64,000 nt of DNA from JAJDZL01 sp965220665 (GTDB lineage Bacteria; Pseudomonadota; Gammaproteobacteria; Arenicellales; JAJDZL01): the NCBI GenBank assembly GCA_965220665.1, contig CBDCQQ010000004.1, positions 372,001 through 436,000 of the forward strand, in the 5' to 3' direction. Below are positions 1 to 9,043 of the stretch, one piece after another. Each line of letters opens with the position of its first letter. Within the stretch, counting starts at the first letter, position 1. The position numbers and the translations under genes are program-made. The notes beneath the pieces were generated by a model. The model worked only from the letters and a program-made list of their open reading frames with translations. It was not told the origin of the DNA and made no database searches.

Positions 1-1612
1 TGACCCCACCAACGTCTGATTTGTGAATAGTTTCGACTGATGAAATTTTCGCGACTACAGGGTACCCTATCCTTGACGTTGCAGAGACCGCTTCTTCAAC
101 ACTGTTAACCAACTCACCAGCAACTACAGGAATTCCAGCTTGCAGTAATTGTTGCTTTCCTTCAAATTCGTCTAGTGAATCTTCCACACCTCGACAGGGT
201 GTCATGTCTATCAAGGGCATCAGAGAACTGACAGAATTTGCCTTTCTCGCAAATTCAACAGAATCTGCTAATGCATCGACACACTCAACCATTCCGACCA
301 TCGGTGGTATGCTGTGCTCCAGCATGGTACTTTGATATTTTGGCGGAAAATTTTCATGTAATGTGGAAACGGCAACTACATTTGCACCTGTATTATCTTT
401 TGCATCTTTAATGGCCTGAATCGCAGCGCCCCACTCAACCGGGTCGCAGATTCCCTCGATTGGAAAATCAATGACATTGACATTAATGTTTTGAGAACCT
501 TCATAAACTGCTTGAAAACACTCCGTTTGTGCAGCCTGATCGCCCCAAATATAAGTGTGATAGTCCAAAGGATTTGAAACAACAACTCTATCACCCAAAA
601 CTTCATAAAGCCGCCTGCGTTGTGTGTCCGATAATTCGGCAAACTCCAGATTTTTTTTCGCTACCAGGTCCGCCATTAAGGCCGCTTCGCCACCGGAACA
701 ACTGATTGAAGCAATTGAAGGATTGTCCTCAGGAGGAATCAGCGAAACTAACTTAAGCGTTTCAAGTAATTGTGGAATGCTGTGCACTTGAATGATGCCA
801 AACTTCTGATAAAACGCACTGCTCACCTGGCCGTCGGTTGACAGCGAGTATGAATGCGTTCGGGTCACGTTGGCACCGATTGTCGACTGACCAGACTCTA
901 ACACAACAATTGGCACCCTTTTCTTCAGTGCCTCGATTGCAGCAACTGAGAACTCAGACGCATCGACCACACCCTCAAGATAAAGACCAATGGCAGTAAC
1001 ACCCGGATTTTCCAGCATTGCATGAATGTAGTCATGCGTTTTGACGCCTGTCATGTTGCCAGTCGAGATCAAAAATACAACAGGAACGCCTCGCCTCTGC
1101 ATGGTCAAACTGACAGTAATGTTGCCACTCTGGCTGATAATGGCTGCTCCTCTCTGACAACGTACCCCGCCCTGCTCGTCTGGCCATAGCGCAACGCCAT
1201 CCTGGTAATTCAACATTCCGTAACAGTTTGGCCCAATGAGAGGCATATCCCCTCTTGCGGCATCCAAGTCTTTTTGGGACTCAATTCCCTTACCGCCGAC
1301 TTCAGCAAATCCTGAAGCGTAGCAGATGACGCCTCCTGCTCCTGCTGCAGCCAACTCCCCAACCACTTTGATGGTCGGCTCTCTCGGGACCGCAACAAAG
1401 GCTGCATCCGGTGGTCGCGGCAAATCTTGAATGGAACGAAAACAAGGACGCGAATACATCTCATCGCGGTGTGGATTGACAGGCCAAATTTCCCCTTCAA
1501 ATCCCATGAGATCGCATTGGCGAATCGCCCGTTCCGCCATTTTGCCACCAATCATCGCAATACTGCGTGGGCGCAGCAACCGGTTGAGTGCTCTGTGATA
1601 AGTGCGTTTCAA
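1..1612 (-). CDS. ADP-forming acyl-CoA synthetase (acetate-CoA ligase type), 3' end cut by window edge
   Basis: Reading the minus strand from about 1612 gives one open frame of some 537 codons that runs off the left edge. It starts at TTG 1612, three codons after the stop of the upstream dehydrogenase and in the same frame. The N-terminal CoA-binding Rossmann domain is clear (SIAMIGG, then GPNCYGMLNY), followed by the succinyl-CoA-ligase-like part (AAIISQSGN, ISCSGGEAALMADLV). An ATP-grasp domain begins at the edge (AGIPVVAGE, GYPVVAK, HKSDVGGV). Members of this family activate carboxylic acids to acyl-CoA with ATP, releasing ADP and phosphate. As the last readable gene of the minus-strand cluster it could activate the acid imported by the TRAP system. 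The substrate cannot be told. The family call is secure; the TTG start is less so. Confidence 0.85.
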   Translation of the reverse strand, partial: MKRTYHRALNRLLRPRSIAMIGGKMAERAIRQCDLMGFEGEIWPVNPHRDEMYSRPCFRSIQDLPRPPDAAFVAVPREPTIKVVGELAAAGAGGVICYASGFAEVGGKGIESQKDLDAARGDMPLIGPNCYGMLNYQDGVALWPDEQGGVRCQRGAAIISQSGNITVSLTMQRRGVPVVFLISTGNMTGVKTHDYIHAMLENPGVTAIGLYLEGVVDASEFSVAAIEALKKRVPIVVLESGQSTIGANVTRTHSYSLSTDGQVSSAFYQKFGIIQVHSIPQLLETLKLVSLIPPEDNPSIASISCSGGEAALMADLVAKKNLEFAELSDTQRRRLYEVLGDRVVVSNPLDYHTYIWGDQAAQTECFQAVYEGSQNINVNVIDFPIEGICDPVEWGAAIQAIKDAKDNTGANVVAVSTLHENFPPKYQSTMLEHSIPPMVGMVECVDALADSVEFARKANSVSSLMPLIDMTPCRGVEDSLDEFEGKQQLLQAGIPVVAGELVNSVEEAVSATSRIGYPVVAKISSVETIHKSDVGGV

Positions 1613-1621
1613 TGGCGCAGT

Positions 1622-2584
1622 TTAACTGTCTGCTCTAAACTTTGTCGAACCGGCAGAGTATTGATACCTGGCCAATACATCAAGAATCTCTATCAGACAG
1701 TTGTCGCGCAGTCTTTCCAGTTCCTCAATACTGTGACCCTCTGACTGACACTTGGTGCCTTCAACCATTCTGTCAATCAGGTTCTCAGTCAATTCTGGTG
1801 CTTTGAGGTGAGTCCAGGGTAGTTGTAAAGCGGGGCCGAACTGCTCAAGCATATGTTTCATCCCCTGCTCACCACCGGCAAGATGAAATGTCAGACACAC
1901 ACCCATAATTGCCAATCTAAGTCCGGGACCATAGACTATTGCATCGTCGATGTCTTTGGTTGATGCAACGCCATCTGCGACCATGTGAAGCGCTTCTCGC
2001 CAGATCGCTTCCTGCAGACGGTCGGAAATATACCCTTCTATCTCCTTTTTGACCATTAGAGGATACATGCCGATATGCTTGTAGAACTCAGCTGCAAGCC
2101 TTGCTGTATCAGCAGAGGTCTGATCACCGCGTACGATCTCAACCAGTGGCAGGATGTACACCGGATTGAATGGATGACCGATCACGATTCTTTCTGGATG
2201 GTTGCTCCCTGCCTGAATATCAGACGGTAGAAGTCCAGAGGAACTTGAAGCGATAATCACATCCGGTGGTGTAATAAGATCAATCTGCCGGTGAAGCCTG
2301 GTCTTGATCTCAAGTGAGTCAGGCGCACTTTCCTGAATAAACTCTACATTCCTGCAGAGTTCTTCCAGATCGTTGACATAGGTGAACTTGCCAGCTTCAT
2401 CCCGGTTAAATCCAAGCTTTTCCAGTGCATGCCATGCGTTGTCAATGTGCGACCGAATGACAGTTTCTCCATTCGGCGAAGGATCATAGGCAAATACATC
2501 GATTTTTCGTGCCAGACAGCGCGCAGCCCAGCCTGAACCAATCAACCCGGCACCAACAATACCAATGGAACCAAATGTTTGCAT
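1622..2584 (-). CDS. 3-hydroxyacyl-CoA dehydrogenase family, L-carnitine 3-dehydrogenase-like
   Basis: A 320-residue NAD-dependent dehydrogenase. The N-terminus carries the dinucleotide-binding motif GIVGAGLIGSGWA (residues about 8-20). Next come the SSSSG loop and the catalytic HPFNP segment (GHPFNPVYILPLVEIVRG), then the C-terminal helical domain. Length and sequence style fit L-carnitine 3-dehydrogenase and related single-domain 3-hydroxyacyl dehydrogenases, which oxidise a 3-hydroxy group to a 3-keto group. The beta-keto acid cleavage enzyme at 4601-5428 would be the expected next step, as in carnitine breakdown. The gene sits 9 nt upstream of the acyl-CoA synthetase and is probably cotranscribed with it. 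Whether the substrate is carnitine or another 3-hydroxy acid is not visible. Confidence 0.85.
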   Translation of the reverse strand: MQTFGSIGIVGAGLIGSGWAARCLARKIDVFAYDPSPNGETVIRSHIDNAWHALEKLGFNRDEAGKFTYVNDLEELCRNVEFIQESAPDSLEIKTRLHRQIDLITPPDVIIASSSSGLLPSDIQAGSNHPERIVIGHPFNPVYILPLVEIVRGDQTSADTARLAAEFYKHIGMYPLMVKKEIEGYISDRLQEAIWREALHMVADGVASTKDIDDAIVYGPGLRLAIMGVCLTFHLAGGEQGMKHMLEQFGPALQLPWTHLKAPELTENLIDRMVEGTKCQSEGHSIEELERLRDNCLIEILDVLARYQYSAGSTKFRADS

Positions 2585-2657
2585 GTTATCGGATTCTCCA
2601 AAAGTGCCATCTACAGGATTATCGTTAGGTTATCCCTGTAATTTGTCATCAAACTAT

Positions 2658-3776
2658 TCAGTTGTGCTCACCTAGTTTAGGTACCTTCTTCGGTGATGCG
2701 TCTTTATCTAGCAATTCCGAAACGATCGGTAGCGGAAGTGCACTGATCATCTCGCCCGATTCAGTTTCAATCTGCCTTTCAAATACACCCCGAGCTTGAT
2801 AGTGAGCATCCTTAACTGCTTCCTCTAACGTATTTGCAATAATTGAACAGGCATCCTTACCATCAAACAGCCTGGTCCACTCGTCAGCGCTTTTCGATTG
2901 AACAATTTGTGCGATTTTCGTAATCATCTTCTTTGGCTCCTTACGTTCCATTTCAGCGTCCGCTTCAAACTGAATCGTATCGCAAAACACCTGCCAAAAC
3001 CGTTCTTCCAATGCGGCAACTGCGAGATACCGATGATCCTCTGTACGATACACCTGATAACGAGGCGACCCGCCAGTCAATAGCTGTTGTCCCGAATGTG
3101 GCCAATCTCCACTACCCCAGCCAAGTCCCAGGCACCAGAACATTAGCGGAAACAAACAATCCGTCATAGAAATATCAAGGTAGGCCCCCTCACCCGTTTG
3201 CGCTCGCCGTTGCAGCGCCAGCAAAATGTTTATTACAGCCGGATATGATCCGCCAGCAAGGTCAGCAGCGAGTAGCTGGGGAATTGATGGTTTGCCTGTC
3301 GAACATTCTCCCAGTGCCAGCATCCCTGCGTCAGCTACATAGTTGAGATCGTGGGCTGCCATCATGGCTTTGGGTCCAGTCTGTCCGAAACCGGTTATCG
3401 AACAGTAAATAAGACCCTGATTCGTTTCACTCAGATCTTTATATCCAAGTCCCAATCGTTCCATCACACCGGGTCGAAACTGTTCTACGACTACATCACA
3501 TTCTCGAATCATAGACTTGATGCGATCCCGATCTTCGGGAACCTTTAGATCCGCGGTTATGCTGCGCTTTCCAGCATTCAGTATCGAAAATGTAACGCCG
3601 TTGTCACCGAACGCGTCTCGGTATATTCGCATTTCATCACCGATCCCAGGTCGCTCTACCTTGATCACATCCGCGCCCACATTCGCGAGCATTAAGGTCG
3701 CAAAGGGACCTGGTGCAAGTGTCGTAAAATCCACTACGGTTACGCCCTCAAGTGGGGCAGTTAAACCTGACGCCAT
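2658..3776 (-). CDS. Alpha-methylacyl-CoA racemase / class III CoA-transferase (CaiB/BaiF family)
   Basis: A 372-residue protein of the CoA-transferase III fold. It opens with LEGVTVVDFTTLAPGPF and the ADVIKVERPG segment. The catalytic Asp lies in AAHDLNYVADAG, followed by the LAADLAGGS loop and the GGSPRYQVYRT and VAALEERFW segments. The last three features resemble alpha-methylacyl-CoA racemase (AMACR), which inverts the C2 centre of 2-methylacyl-CoAs, more than formyl-CoA or carnitine CoA-transferases. The two activities share the fold and cannot be separated by eye. It lies between the GST gene and the dehydrogenase gene on the same strand and is likely part of one operon acting on CoA thioesters. 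Confidence 0.85.
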   Translation of the reverse strand: MASGLTAPLEGVTVVDFTTLAPGPFATLMLANVGADVIKVERPGIGDEMRIYRDAFGDNGVTFSILNAGKRSITADLKVPEDRDRIKSMIRECDVVVEQFRPGVMERLGLGYKDLSETNQGLIYCSITGFGQTGPKAMMAAHDLNYVADAGMLALGECSTGKPSIPQLLAADLAGGSYPAVINILLALQRRAQTGEGAYLDISMTDCLFPLMFWCLGLGWGSGDWPHSGQQLLTGGSPRYQVYRTEDHRYLAVAALEERFWQVFCDTIQFEADAEMERKEPKKMITKIAQIVQSKSADEWTRLFDGKDACSIIANTLEEAVKDAHYQARGVFERQIETESGEMISALPLPIVSELLDKDASPKKVPKLGEHN

Positions 3777-3793
3777 TGCTTTAGTACTTTGTT

Positions 3794-4510
3794 TTAGCTA
3801 TCTTTTCGAAGTCTCTGAAGCGTGCTTGCATCCTGTCCAAACAGAATCTTTTTCTCTTCATCAGACATCTGGGTAGGATTGGGGTTGATTCTCTTGGCAA
3901 CCTCATAAGCGCGCTCCGTAGCGGCACGTTTGCGCACAGTCTCAAACCAGCGGTAAAGGTTGGGAAATTTTTCAATCTTCTGCAGTTGACGCTTGTGTGG
4001 AACCACCCAGGGGTAGCTCGCCATGTCTGCAATCGAATACTCACCACATATGTATTCGTTATCTTTCAACTGATGATCCAACACCGCATATAGCCGCGAG
4101 ACTTCGTTGACATAGCGGTTGACCGCATACTCAATTGGCTCATCGAGATAAGTGACAAAATGGTGGTTTTGTCCGCCCATCGGCCCCAGGTTTGCCATTT
4201 GCCAAAATAGCCACTGTAAAACATTCGCCCGACCGGCTGTGTCCTTTGGAATGAACTGATTATGTTTATCTGCCAGATACAATAAAATCGCACCCGATTC
4301 AAATATAGCCACATCGCCTTCCGCTTCATAAGGATCATGGTCGATTATCGCTGGGATCCGATTATTGGGCGAAATTTTCAGAAAATCAGCCTCAAATTGA
4401 TCACCTTTCCCGATGTTAACTGGAACCACTTTGTATTCCAGACTTAGTTCTTCAAGAAGCATCGTAATCTTGTGACCATTCGGCGTTGTCCAATAGAATA
4501 GTTCGTACAT
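3794..4510 (-). CDS. Glutathione S-transferase family protein (YfcG/Ure2-like)
   Basis: A 238-residue protein starting MYELFYWTTPNGHK, the thioredoxin-fold N-terminus of YfcG/YghU/Ure2-like glutathione transferases. NRIPAIIDHD follows, with the cis-Pro of the glutathione site, and then GAILLYLADK. The C-terminal helical domain contains the usual YSIADMASYPWV motif at about residues 160-172. YfcG-type members act as glutathione-dependent disulfide oxidoreductases. Its place in the middle of an acyl-CoA catabolic operon suggests removal of a reactive intermediate or glutathione-dependent chemistry on the substrate; this is an inference. Confidence 0.85.
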   Translation of the reverse strand: MYELFYWTTPNGHKITMLLEELSLEYKVVPVNIGKGDQFEADFLKISPNNRIPAIIDHDPYEAEGDVAIFESGAILLYLADKHNQFIPKDTAGRANVLQWLFWQMANLGPMGGQNHHFVTYLDEPIEYAVNRYVNEVSRLYAVLDHQLKDNEYICGEYSIADMASYPWVVPHKRQLQKIEKFPNLYRWFETVRKRAATERAYEVAKRINPNPTQMSDEEKKILFGQDASTLQRLRKDS

Positions 4511-4600
4511 ATTTCAATCCCTATGTATATCGTTCAGTGGGTAGCGCACCGTCTACCAATACCACCAGCCTAACTTTTCAGTGTCTGCTTGATGTGATTG

Positions 4601-5428
4601 CTAAGCTGCCAGATTCAGTAGTTGTCTAGCTTCTTGCGGGGATGCCGGATGTCGATCATATTGATCAATTACATCAACAATTTTTGTAACCAACTCAGCA
4701 TTATTCTTGGCCAATCTGTCGCGGTCATACTTGATATTGTCTTCCAGGCCCGTTCTACAGTGCCCACCGAGTTCCAGACACCACTGGTTGACCGTAAACT
4801 GATGTCGTCCAATTCCAGCCGCTGTCCAGGTTGAGTCAGGAAGCACTTCTTGAGATTCCGATATCAAAAATTCAAGCAATTTACGTCTGGCTGGCAGTGC
4901 GTTTGGGATACCCAGTACGAATTGCACATGAACTGGAGTTTTGAGCAATCCTTTCTTGACTAGGTTCGCCGCGTTGTACAACATCGCAACATCAAAAATT
5001 TCAATCTCCGGCTTGATATCAAATCCAAGCATGGTTGACGCAAGCTCCTCGACAAAACCGGGGGGGTTTTCATAGATTGAAGTCGGAAAATTTACCGATC
5101 CAGTCGCAAGGGAAGCCATGTCGGGTCTGAGATCTAACATGGCACCACGCTTAGCAAGTTCTCTTCCGCGCCCGCCAGTTGAAAACTGAATAATCATCTC
5201 GGGGCAGTATTTCTTAACACCTTCTTGAATCTGTCGGAATTTATCTGAATCCGACCCCGGACTCTGATCATCATTTCGAACGTGTATATGGACCAGTGAT
5301 GCTCCCGCTTCAAAGGCTTCGTGCGTTGATTCAATCTGTTCCGAGGGAACAACTGGAACTGCAGGGTTGTCTTCTTTTCGAGGGACGGCGCCAGTGATGG
5401 CGACTGTGATGATACATGGTTCACTCAT
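4601..5428 (-). CDS. Beta-keto acid cleavage enzyme (BKACE, DUF849)
   Basis: The family is recognised by the opening CIITVAITGAVPRKEDNP, the zinc-binding HIHVR motif, the QFSTGGRG strand, and the C-terminal glutamate in the RTGLEDN segment. BKACE enzymes condense a beta-keto acid with acetyl-CoA and split it into acetoacetate and a new CoA ester; one member cleaves dehydrocarnitine. The start is set at ATG 5428 because a strong AGGAGG (complement of 5438-5443) lies 9 nt upstream. An in-frame ATG at 5455 would add nine residues. The protein is then about 275 residues, normal for the family. It follows the carboxyltransferase gene with about 20 nt between them. Confidence 0.88.
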   Translation of the reverse strand: MSEPCIITVAITGAVPRKEDNPAVPVVPSEQIESTHEAFEAGASLVHIHVRNDDQSPGSDSDKFRQIQEGVKKYCPEMIIQFSTGGRGRELAKRGAMLDLRPDMASLATGSVNFPTSIYENPPGFVEELASTMLGFDIKPEIEIFDVAMLYNAANLVKKGLLKTPVHVQFVLGIPNALPARRKLLEFLISESQEVLPDSTWTAAGIGRHQFTVNQWCLELGGHCRTGLEDNIKYDRDRLAKNNAELVTKIVDVIDQYDRHPASPQEARQLLNLAA

Positions 5429-5451
5429 GGCAGAATTCCTCCTAACTTCGT

Positions 5452-6906
5452 TCAAGTCGAGTTGCTCGACAGGCTGAATGCTCGAATTGATGGACGTGAT
5501 GCGAGTTGTTTTATCAAAGTTGTCAGTGGCGTTGCACCAATAGAATCGGTGTCGATACGTATTGGACCGGCTTTCTTCAATTCGGAATATTCCCTATCGG
5601 CGTAATAGGCTGCAAGCAACAAATCGTCGTCAGATGCAAACGGTCCTCGCGTTTTTCGCAGTTTGTCCAATGCCATCGGTACGTGTGCACCAGGTCGCTC
5701 CGTGATGGGTTCAGCTCCTCGTACAATTTTGTCATAAAGATTTGGGTCGATATCACCTACGACTTCTCCGTATCCACCACGAACATACAGGCGCACCTCG
5801 TCAGGCACCGTTTCATAACGCGGCTTACCCTGGTTGTGCCCCATTACATTCAACACCGCTTGCGTGATGATGTACTGCGCAAATGGGCTAACAACAATCG
5901 GATACCCCAAATCTGCTCGAACATGTCCGGCTTCCTCCAATATGTCCTCAAGACGATCTTCCAGCCCAACTGTGCTCAACTGATACTTGAGATTAGAAAT
6001 CATACCACCTGGCATCTGGTGATGAAAATGAAACTCATCGTATTGTGCAATTTCTGCCAAAGGTTTATCTGCTATTTTGGCTAGATAGGCCAATCGGTCC
6101 GCTACCTCTTCAATGGGGTTCAGGTCCAGATCAATCCTATAGCCGCGACGCCTGCAATTTCTCACAAAAAGTTCAGTTGGAGAATGCGATGCGCCATTCG
6201 CCATCGTTGATGTTGCTGTGTGTACCACTTCAACTCCACCATCAACTGCAAGCAATGCTGTGTAAGGAGCGAGTCCAGAAAGACAATGTGAATGAAGTTG
6301 TAGCGGCAGGTCACCAATTGCCTGTTTGATGGTCGGAACTAAAGTCAGTGCCCGGTCAGGGCGAAGTAGTCCGCTGGCATCCTTGATATAAACGCCATCG
6401 ACACCAAGTTTGATCAACTCTTTCGCCTTGCGTGCGTAAAATTCATCTGTATGGACAGGGCTGTGAGTGAATACAAGCCCGCCAATTGTGTGCAACCCGA
6501 CCTGCTTCGCAGACCGGATCGCCACCTCTAAATTACGAATGTCGTTGACTGCATCGTAGGGTGTATGGTAGCGCATACCGTTAGCTGCAAACCGCTCCGC
6601 TGACAGTGCTACCACATCATCTGCAAAAAATTCAAAGGTAAATAAACTTTGACCACGTGTGTGAATAATGAGAGGTGTTTCCTTAACCCAACTTGAAAGA
6701 ATTCGCATTCTCTCCCACGGGTCCTCTCGCAGGTATCGGACACAAACATCAAACACAGCGCCACCGACGAGATCGATTGCTTCAAATCCGGCCCGGTCCA
6801 ACAACGGTGCAATGTCTTTCATCATCGCGGTTGTCATTCGCGTCGCCCAAAGACACTGATGGGCATCTCGAAGTGTTACATCAATAATACGTACAGAACG
6901 GCTCAT
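5452..6906 (-). CDS. Carboxyltransferase subunit of a biotin-dependent carboxylase (pyruvate carboxylase B / oxaloacetate decarboxylase alpha type)
   Basis: A 484-residue HMGL-like TIM-barrel carboxyltransferase. It begins SVRIIDVTLRDAHQCLW (TLRD, metal-binding Asp). It has the active-site lysine segment VYIKDASGLL, the metal ligands in LQLHSHCLSG, and the conserved VHTATSTMANGASHSP. A C-terminal conserved carboxylase domain follows (MPGGMISNL, then VVSPFAQYI and KPRYETVPDE). There is no biotinyl domain; that is supplied by the separate BCCP at 8412. Such subunits move CO2 between carboxybiotin and pyruvate or a related acyl group. With biotin carboxylase 6 nt upstream, this makes a three-subunit enzyme whose acceptor is not certain. 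Confidence 0.88.
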   Translation of the reverse strand: MSRSVRIIDVTLRDAHQCLWATRMTTAMMKDIAPLLDRAGFEAIDLVGGAVFDVCVRYLREDPWERMRILSSWVKETPLIIHTRGQSLFTFEFFADDVVALSAERFAANGMRYHTPYDAVNDIRNLEVAIRSAKQVGLHTIGGLVFTHSPVHTDEFYARKAKELIKLGVDGVYIKDASGLLRPDRALTLVPTIKQAIGDLPLQLHSHCLSGLAPYTALLAVDGGVEVVHTATSTMANGASHSPTELFVRNCRRRGYRIDLDLNPIEEVADRLAYLAKIADKPLAEIAQYDEFHFHHQMPGGMISNLKYQLSTVGLEDRLEDILEEAGHVRADLGYPIVVSPFAQYIITQAVLNVMGHNQGKPRYETVPDEVRLYVRGGYGEVVGDIDPNLYDKIVRGAEPITERPGAHVPMALDKLRKTRGPFASDDDLLLAAYYADREYSELKKAGPIRIDTDSIGATPLTTLIKQLASRPSIRAFSLSSNST

Positions 6907-6911
6907 GTCAT

Positions 6912-8258
6912 CTATCCATTCAGAAATTCTCGCTCAACCCAGGTCGTATAGATATTTCCTGTCCTGAACGAATCATTCTGCAGCAACTGCTGGTGAAACC
7001 CAAGCGTTGTTTCAATACCTGTTATTTTAAATTCCTCAATCGCAGGCTCTGCACGCCTGAGTGCATGGTCGCGATCATGCCCGTGAACAATAAGCTTCGC
7101 AATCATGGAATCATAATACGGACTAATGGAAAATGTTTCGTAGCAGTGTGTGTCTACCCGGACACCCGAACCGGCCGGCAATTTCCAACCTTGAATTTTG
7201 CCAGGAGACGGCATGAACCTGTTCTGCCAGTGTTCTGCATTGATACGAAACTCTATGGCATGTCCGTTACTCGATGGAGACTTCACAACCTCATCCACAC
7301 TTTCACCACAAGCAACTCTTAGTTGAGCTTCAATCAGATCAATTCCGAACAATTGTTCAGTTACCGGGTGCTCAACCTGAATTCTGGTATTCATTTCGAT
7401 GAAAAAAAACTGTTGTCGGTCTTGCGTCAGCACAAATTCGACCGTACCGGCTCCCCGATAACCAATGGACTCGCCCAATTGAACGGCACAATTGTGAAGT
7501 CGGCTGCGTACATCACTGTCGATGACGGGACACGGCGCTTCTTCGACAAGTTTCTGATGGCGCCGTTGGACCGTACAGTCCCGCTCTCCGAGCACGACAA
7601 CTTGGCCGTCTGCATCCCCTAGTATCTGAACTTCAATATGCCTGATTTTGTCTAGATACCTTTCCAGGTAAATTGTGGGATCACCAAACGCAGATTCAGC
7701 TTCAGCGCTTGCCTGTTTGAATTCAGCTGTGAATACGGATTCATTATTAACCACTCGCATGCCTCGGCCACCACCTCCACCTCGTGCCTTAATGAGGACT
7801 GGATAACCAATACGGTTCGCTTCTAACTTCGCTTCCTGAATATCACTACAGGATTGAGAAGAACCTGGTACAACCTCGACTCCTGCTCGCATCGCTTCAG
7901 TTCGGGCTTGTACTTTGTTCCCCATTCGCTGGATCGTATCTGATGAGGGTCCAATAAATCGAATGCCCTCCGTCTCACACAAAGCGGCAAATTCAGGGTT
8001 TTCGGAAAGAAAACCATAACCGGGATGAATGGCATCACAGTCCTCTGCCTGAGCGACATGCACGATGGCTGCCTGATTGAGGTAACTGTGAGAAGGAGCA
8101 TTGGAACCAATACGCACTGTGCGATCTGCCTGTAACACGTGCAAAGACTTGGCATCTGCATCGGTATAGACTGCTAAACTTTCAATACCCAACTTGCGCG
8201 CAGCCTGTACAACGCGTAGCGCTATCTCTCCACGATTGGCAATCAGCACCCGTTTCAA
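6912..8258 (-). CDS. accC: Biotin carboxylase (AccC-type subunit)
   Basis: A 448-residue ATP-grasp biotin carboxylase with all three domains. The N-terminus is MKRVLIANRGEIALRVV. HPGYGFLSENPEFA and the glycine-rich ATP loop KARGGGGGRGMRVV follow. The ATP-grasp core has LGERDCTVQRRHQKLVEE and FIEMNTRIQVEHPVTE (catalytic Glu, Arg and Glu). The first codon is TTG at 8258. It carboxylates the biotin on a carrier protein using ATP and bicarbonate. Because the partners are a BCCP gene transcribed the other way at 8412 and a pyruvate-carboxylase-like carboxyltransferase, it probably serves the local catabolic pathway rather than general fatty-acid synthesis, where AccC pairs with AccB and AccAD. Confidence 0.9.
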   Translation of the reverse strand: MKRVLIANRGEIALRVVQAARKLGIESLAVYTDADAKSLHVLQADRTVRIGSNAPSHSYLNQAAIVHVAQAEDCDAIHPGYGFLSENPEFAALCETEGIRFIGPSSDTIQRMGNKVQARTEAMRAGVEVVPGSSQSCSDIQEAKLEANRIGYPVLIKARGGGGGRGMRVVNNESVFTAEFKQASAEAESAFGDPTIYLERYLDKIRHIEVQILGDADGQVVVLGERDCTVQRRHQKLVEEAPCPVIDSDVRSRLHNCAVQLGESIGYRGAGTVEFVLTQDRQQFFFIEMNTRIQVEHPVTEQLFGIDLIEAQLRVACGESVDEVVKSPSSNGHAIEFRINAEHWQNRFMPSPGKIQGWKLPAGSGVRVDTHCYETFSISPYYDSMIAKLIVHGHDRDHALRRAEPAIEEFKITGIETTLGFHQQLLQNDSFRTGNIYTTWVEREFLNG

Positions 8259-8369
8259 TGCAAGCTGTCCATTCGTTAATTGGAAGAATTTAGTCGCCGG
8301 CAGTTAATTGAACTACAGCACAGTCTGTTCAACGACTCTATGGTAGGCAATATACTCAAAATATATTTT

Positions 8370-8398
8370 TTGATGCAGTGGATAATTCAGAGTATTAT
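8370..8398 (+). promoter_or_regulatory. Sigma-70-like promoter for the BCCP/TRAP transcript
   Basis: In the 153-nt gap between the divergent biotin carboxylase and BCCP genes the plus strand has TTGATG (8370-8375), a 17-nt spacer and TATTAT (8393-8398). The predicted start near 8405 falls just before the ATG at 8412. The gap also contains AT-rich direct and inverted stretches that could serve the opposite promoter. Confidence 0.55.
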
Positions 8399-8411
8399 CT
8401 ATCACAGATAA

Positions 8412-8936
8412 ATGTTAGGAATCTCTAACTCACCTCAGAGTATGACTTCGACACTCAGTTTTCGCGATATTGCAGAAATTCTCAAGGCGATTGATGATTC
8501 AAGCGCTGATGAAATTAATATTGAAGTTGAAGGTTTACGCTTGTCAGTCAGCAAGCGGGGCACCCCTACACCTCACACGCAACCCATTTCAGAGGTTGCA
8601 TCAGAATCTGAACTCCCGAAAGTAAAACAATCAGATTCCCACTCTCCTGCGGCTGAAACTAGCAATTTACCTCCGGCTGAACCCCTAGCTCCTTCCGGGC
8701 ACGAAATTGTGCGCGCACCAATGGTAGGAACTTTTTATCGAAAACCCAGCCCCGACGAACCCCCGTTTGTGGAGGTCGGTTCCACTATATCGAAAGGTGA
8801 TGCAGTGTGTTTGATCGAGGTGATGAAACTTTATACAACCATTGAATCAACCACGGATGGTGAAGTTGTTTCAATTCTTGCGGAGGACGGATGTCTGGTT
8901 GAATTTGATCAACCGTTATTTTTAATTAAACAATGA
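8412..8936 (+). CDS. accB: Biotin carboxyl carrier protein (AccB-type)
   Basis: A 174-residue BCCP. The N-terminal part (LSFRDIAEILKAIDD, then INIEVEGLRLSVSKR) is the usual AccB N-terminus. A Pro/Ser/Glu-rich linker follows, and then the biotinyl domain from about residue 97 (HEIVRAPMVGTFYRKPSP) with the biotinylation motif EVMKL, Lys139. A second ATG at 8442 fits the family start better and leaves a normal leader after the promoter at 8370; either could be used. It is divergent from its carboxylase partners but adjacent, so the three genes form one enzyme with the promoters between them. Confidence 0.9.
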   Translation: MLGISNSPQSMTSTLSFRDIAEILKAIDDSSADEINIEVEGLRLSVSKRGTPTPHTQPISEVASESELPKVKQSDSHSPAAETSNLPPAEPLAPSGHEIVRAPMVGTFYRKPSPDEPPFVEVGSTISKGDAVCLIEVMKLYTTIESTTDGEVVSILAEDGCLVEFDQPLFLIKQ

Positions 8937-9043
8937 TTTGAAATTGAATTCATATTACGGGTGAAAAATATCTGGAGCCCTTTATTTTCAATCTCGGATC
9001 ATTTTCCAGTTCATATTTGGTCACCATAAATGGAGGAAATAAT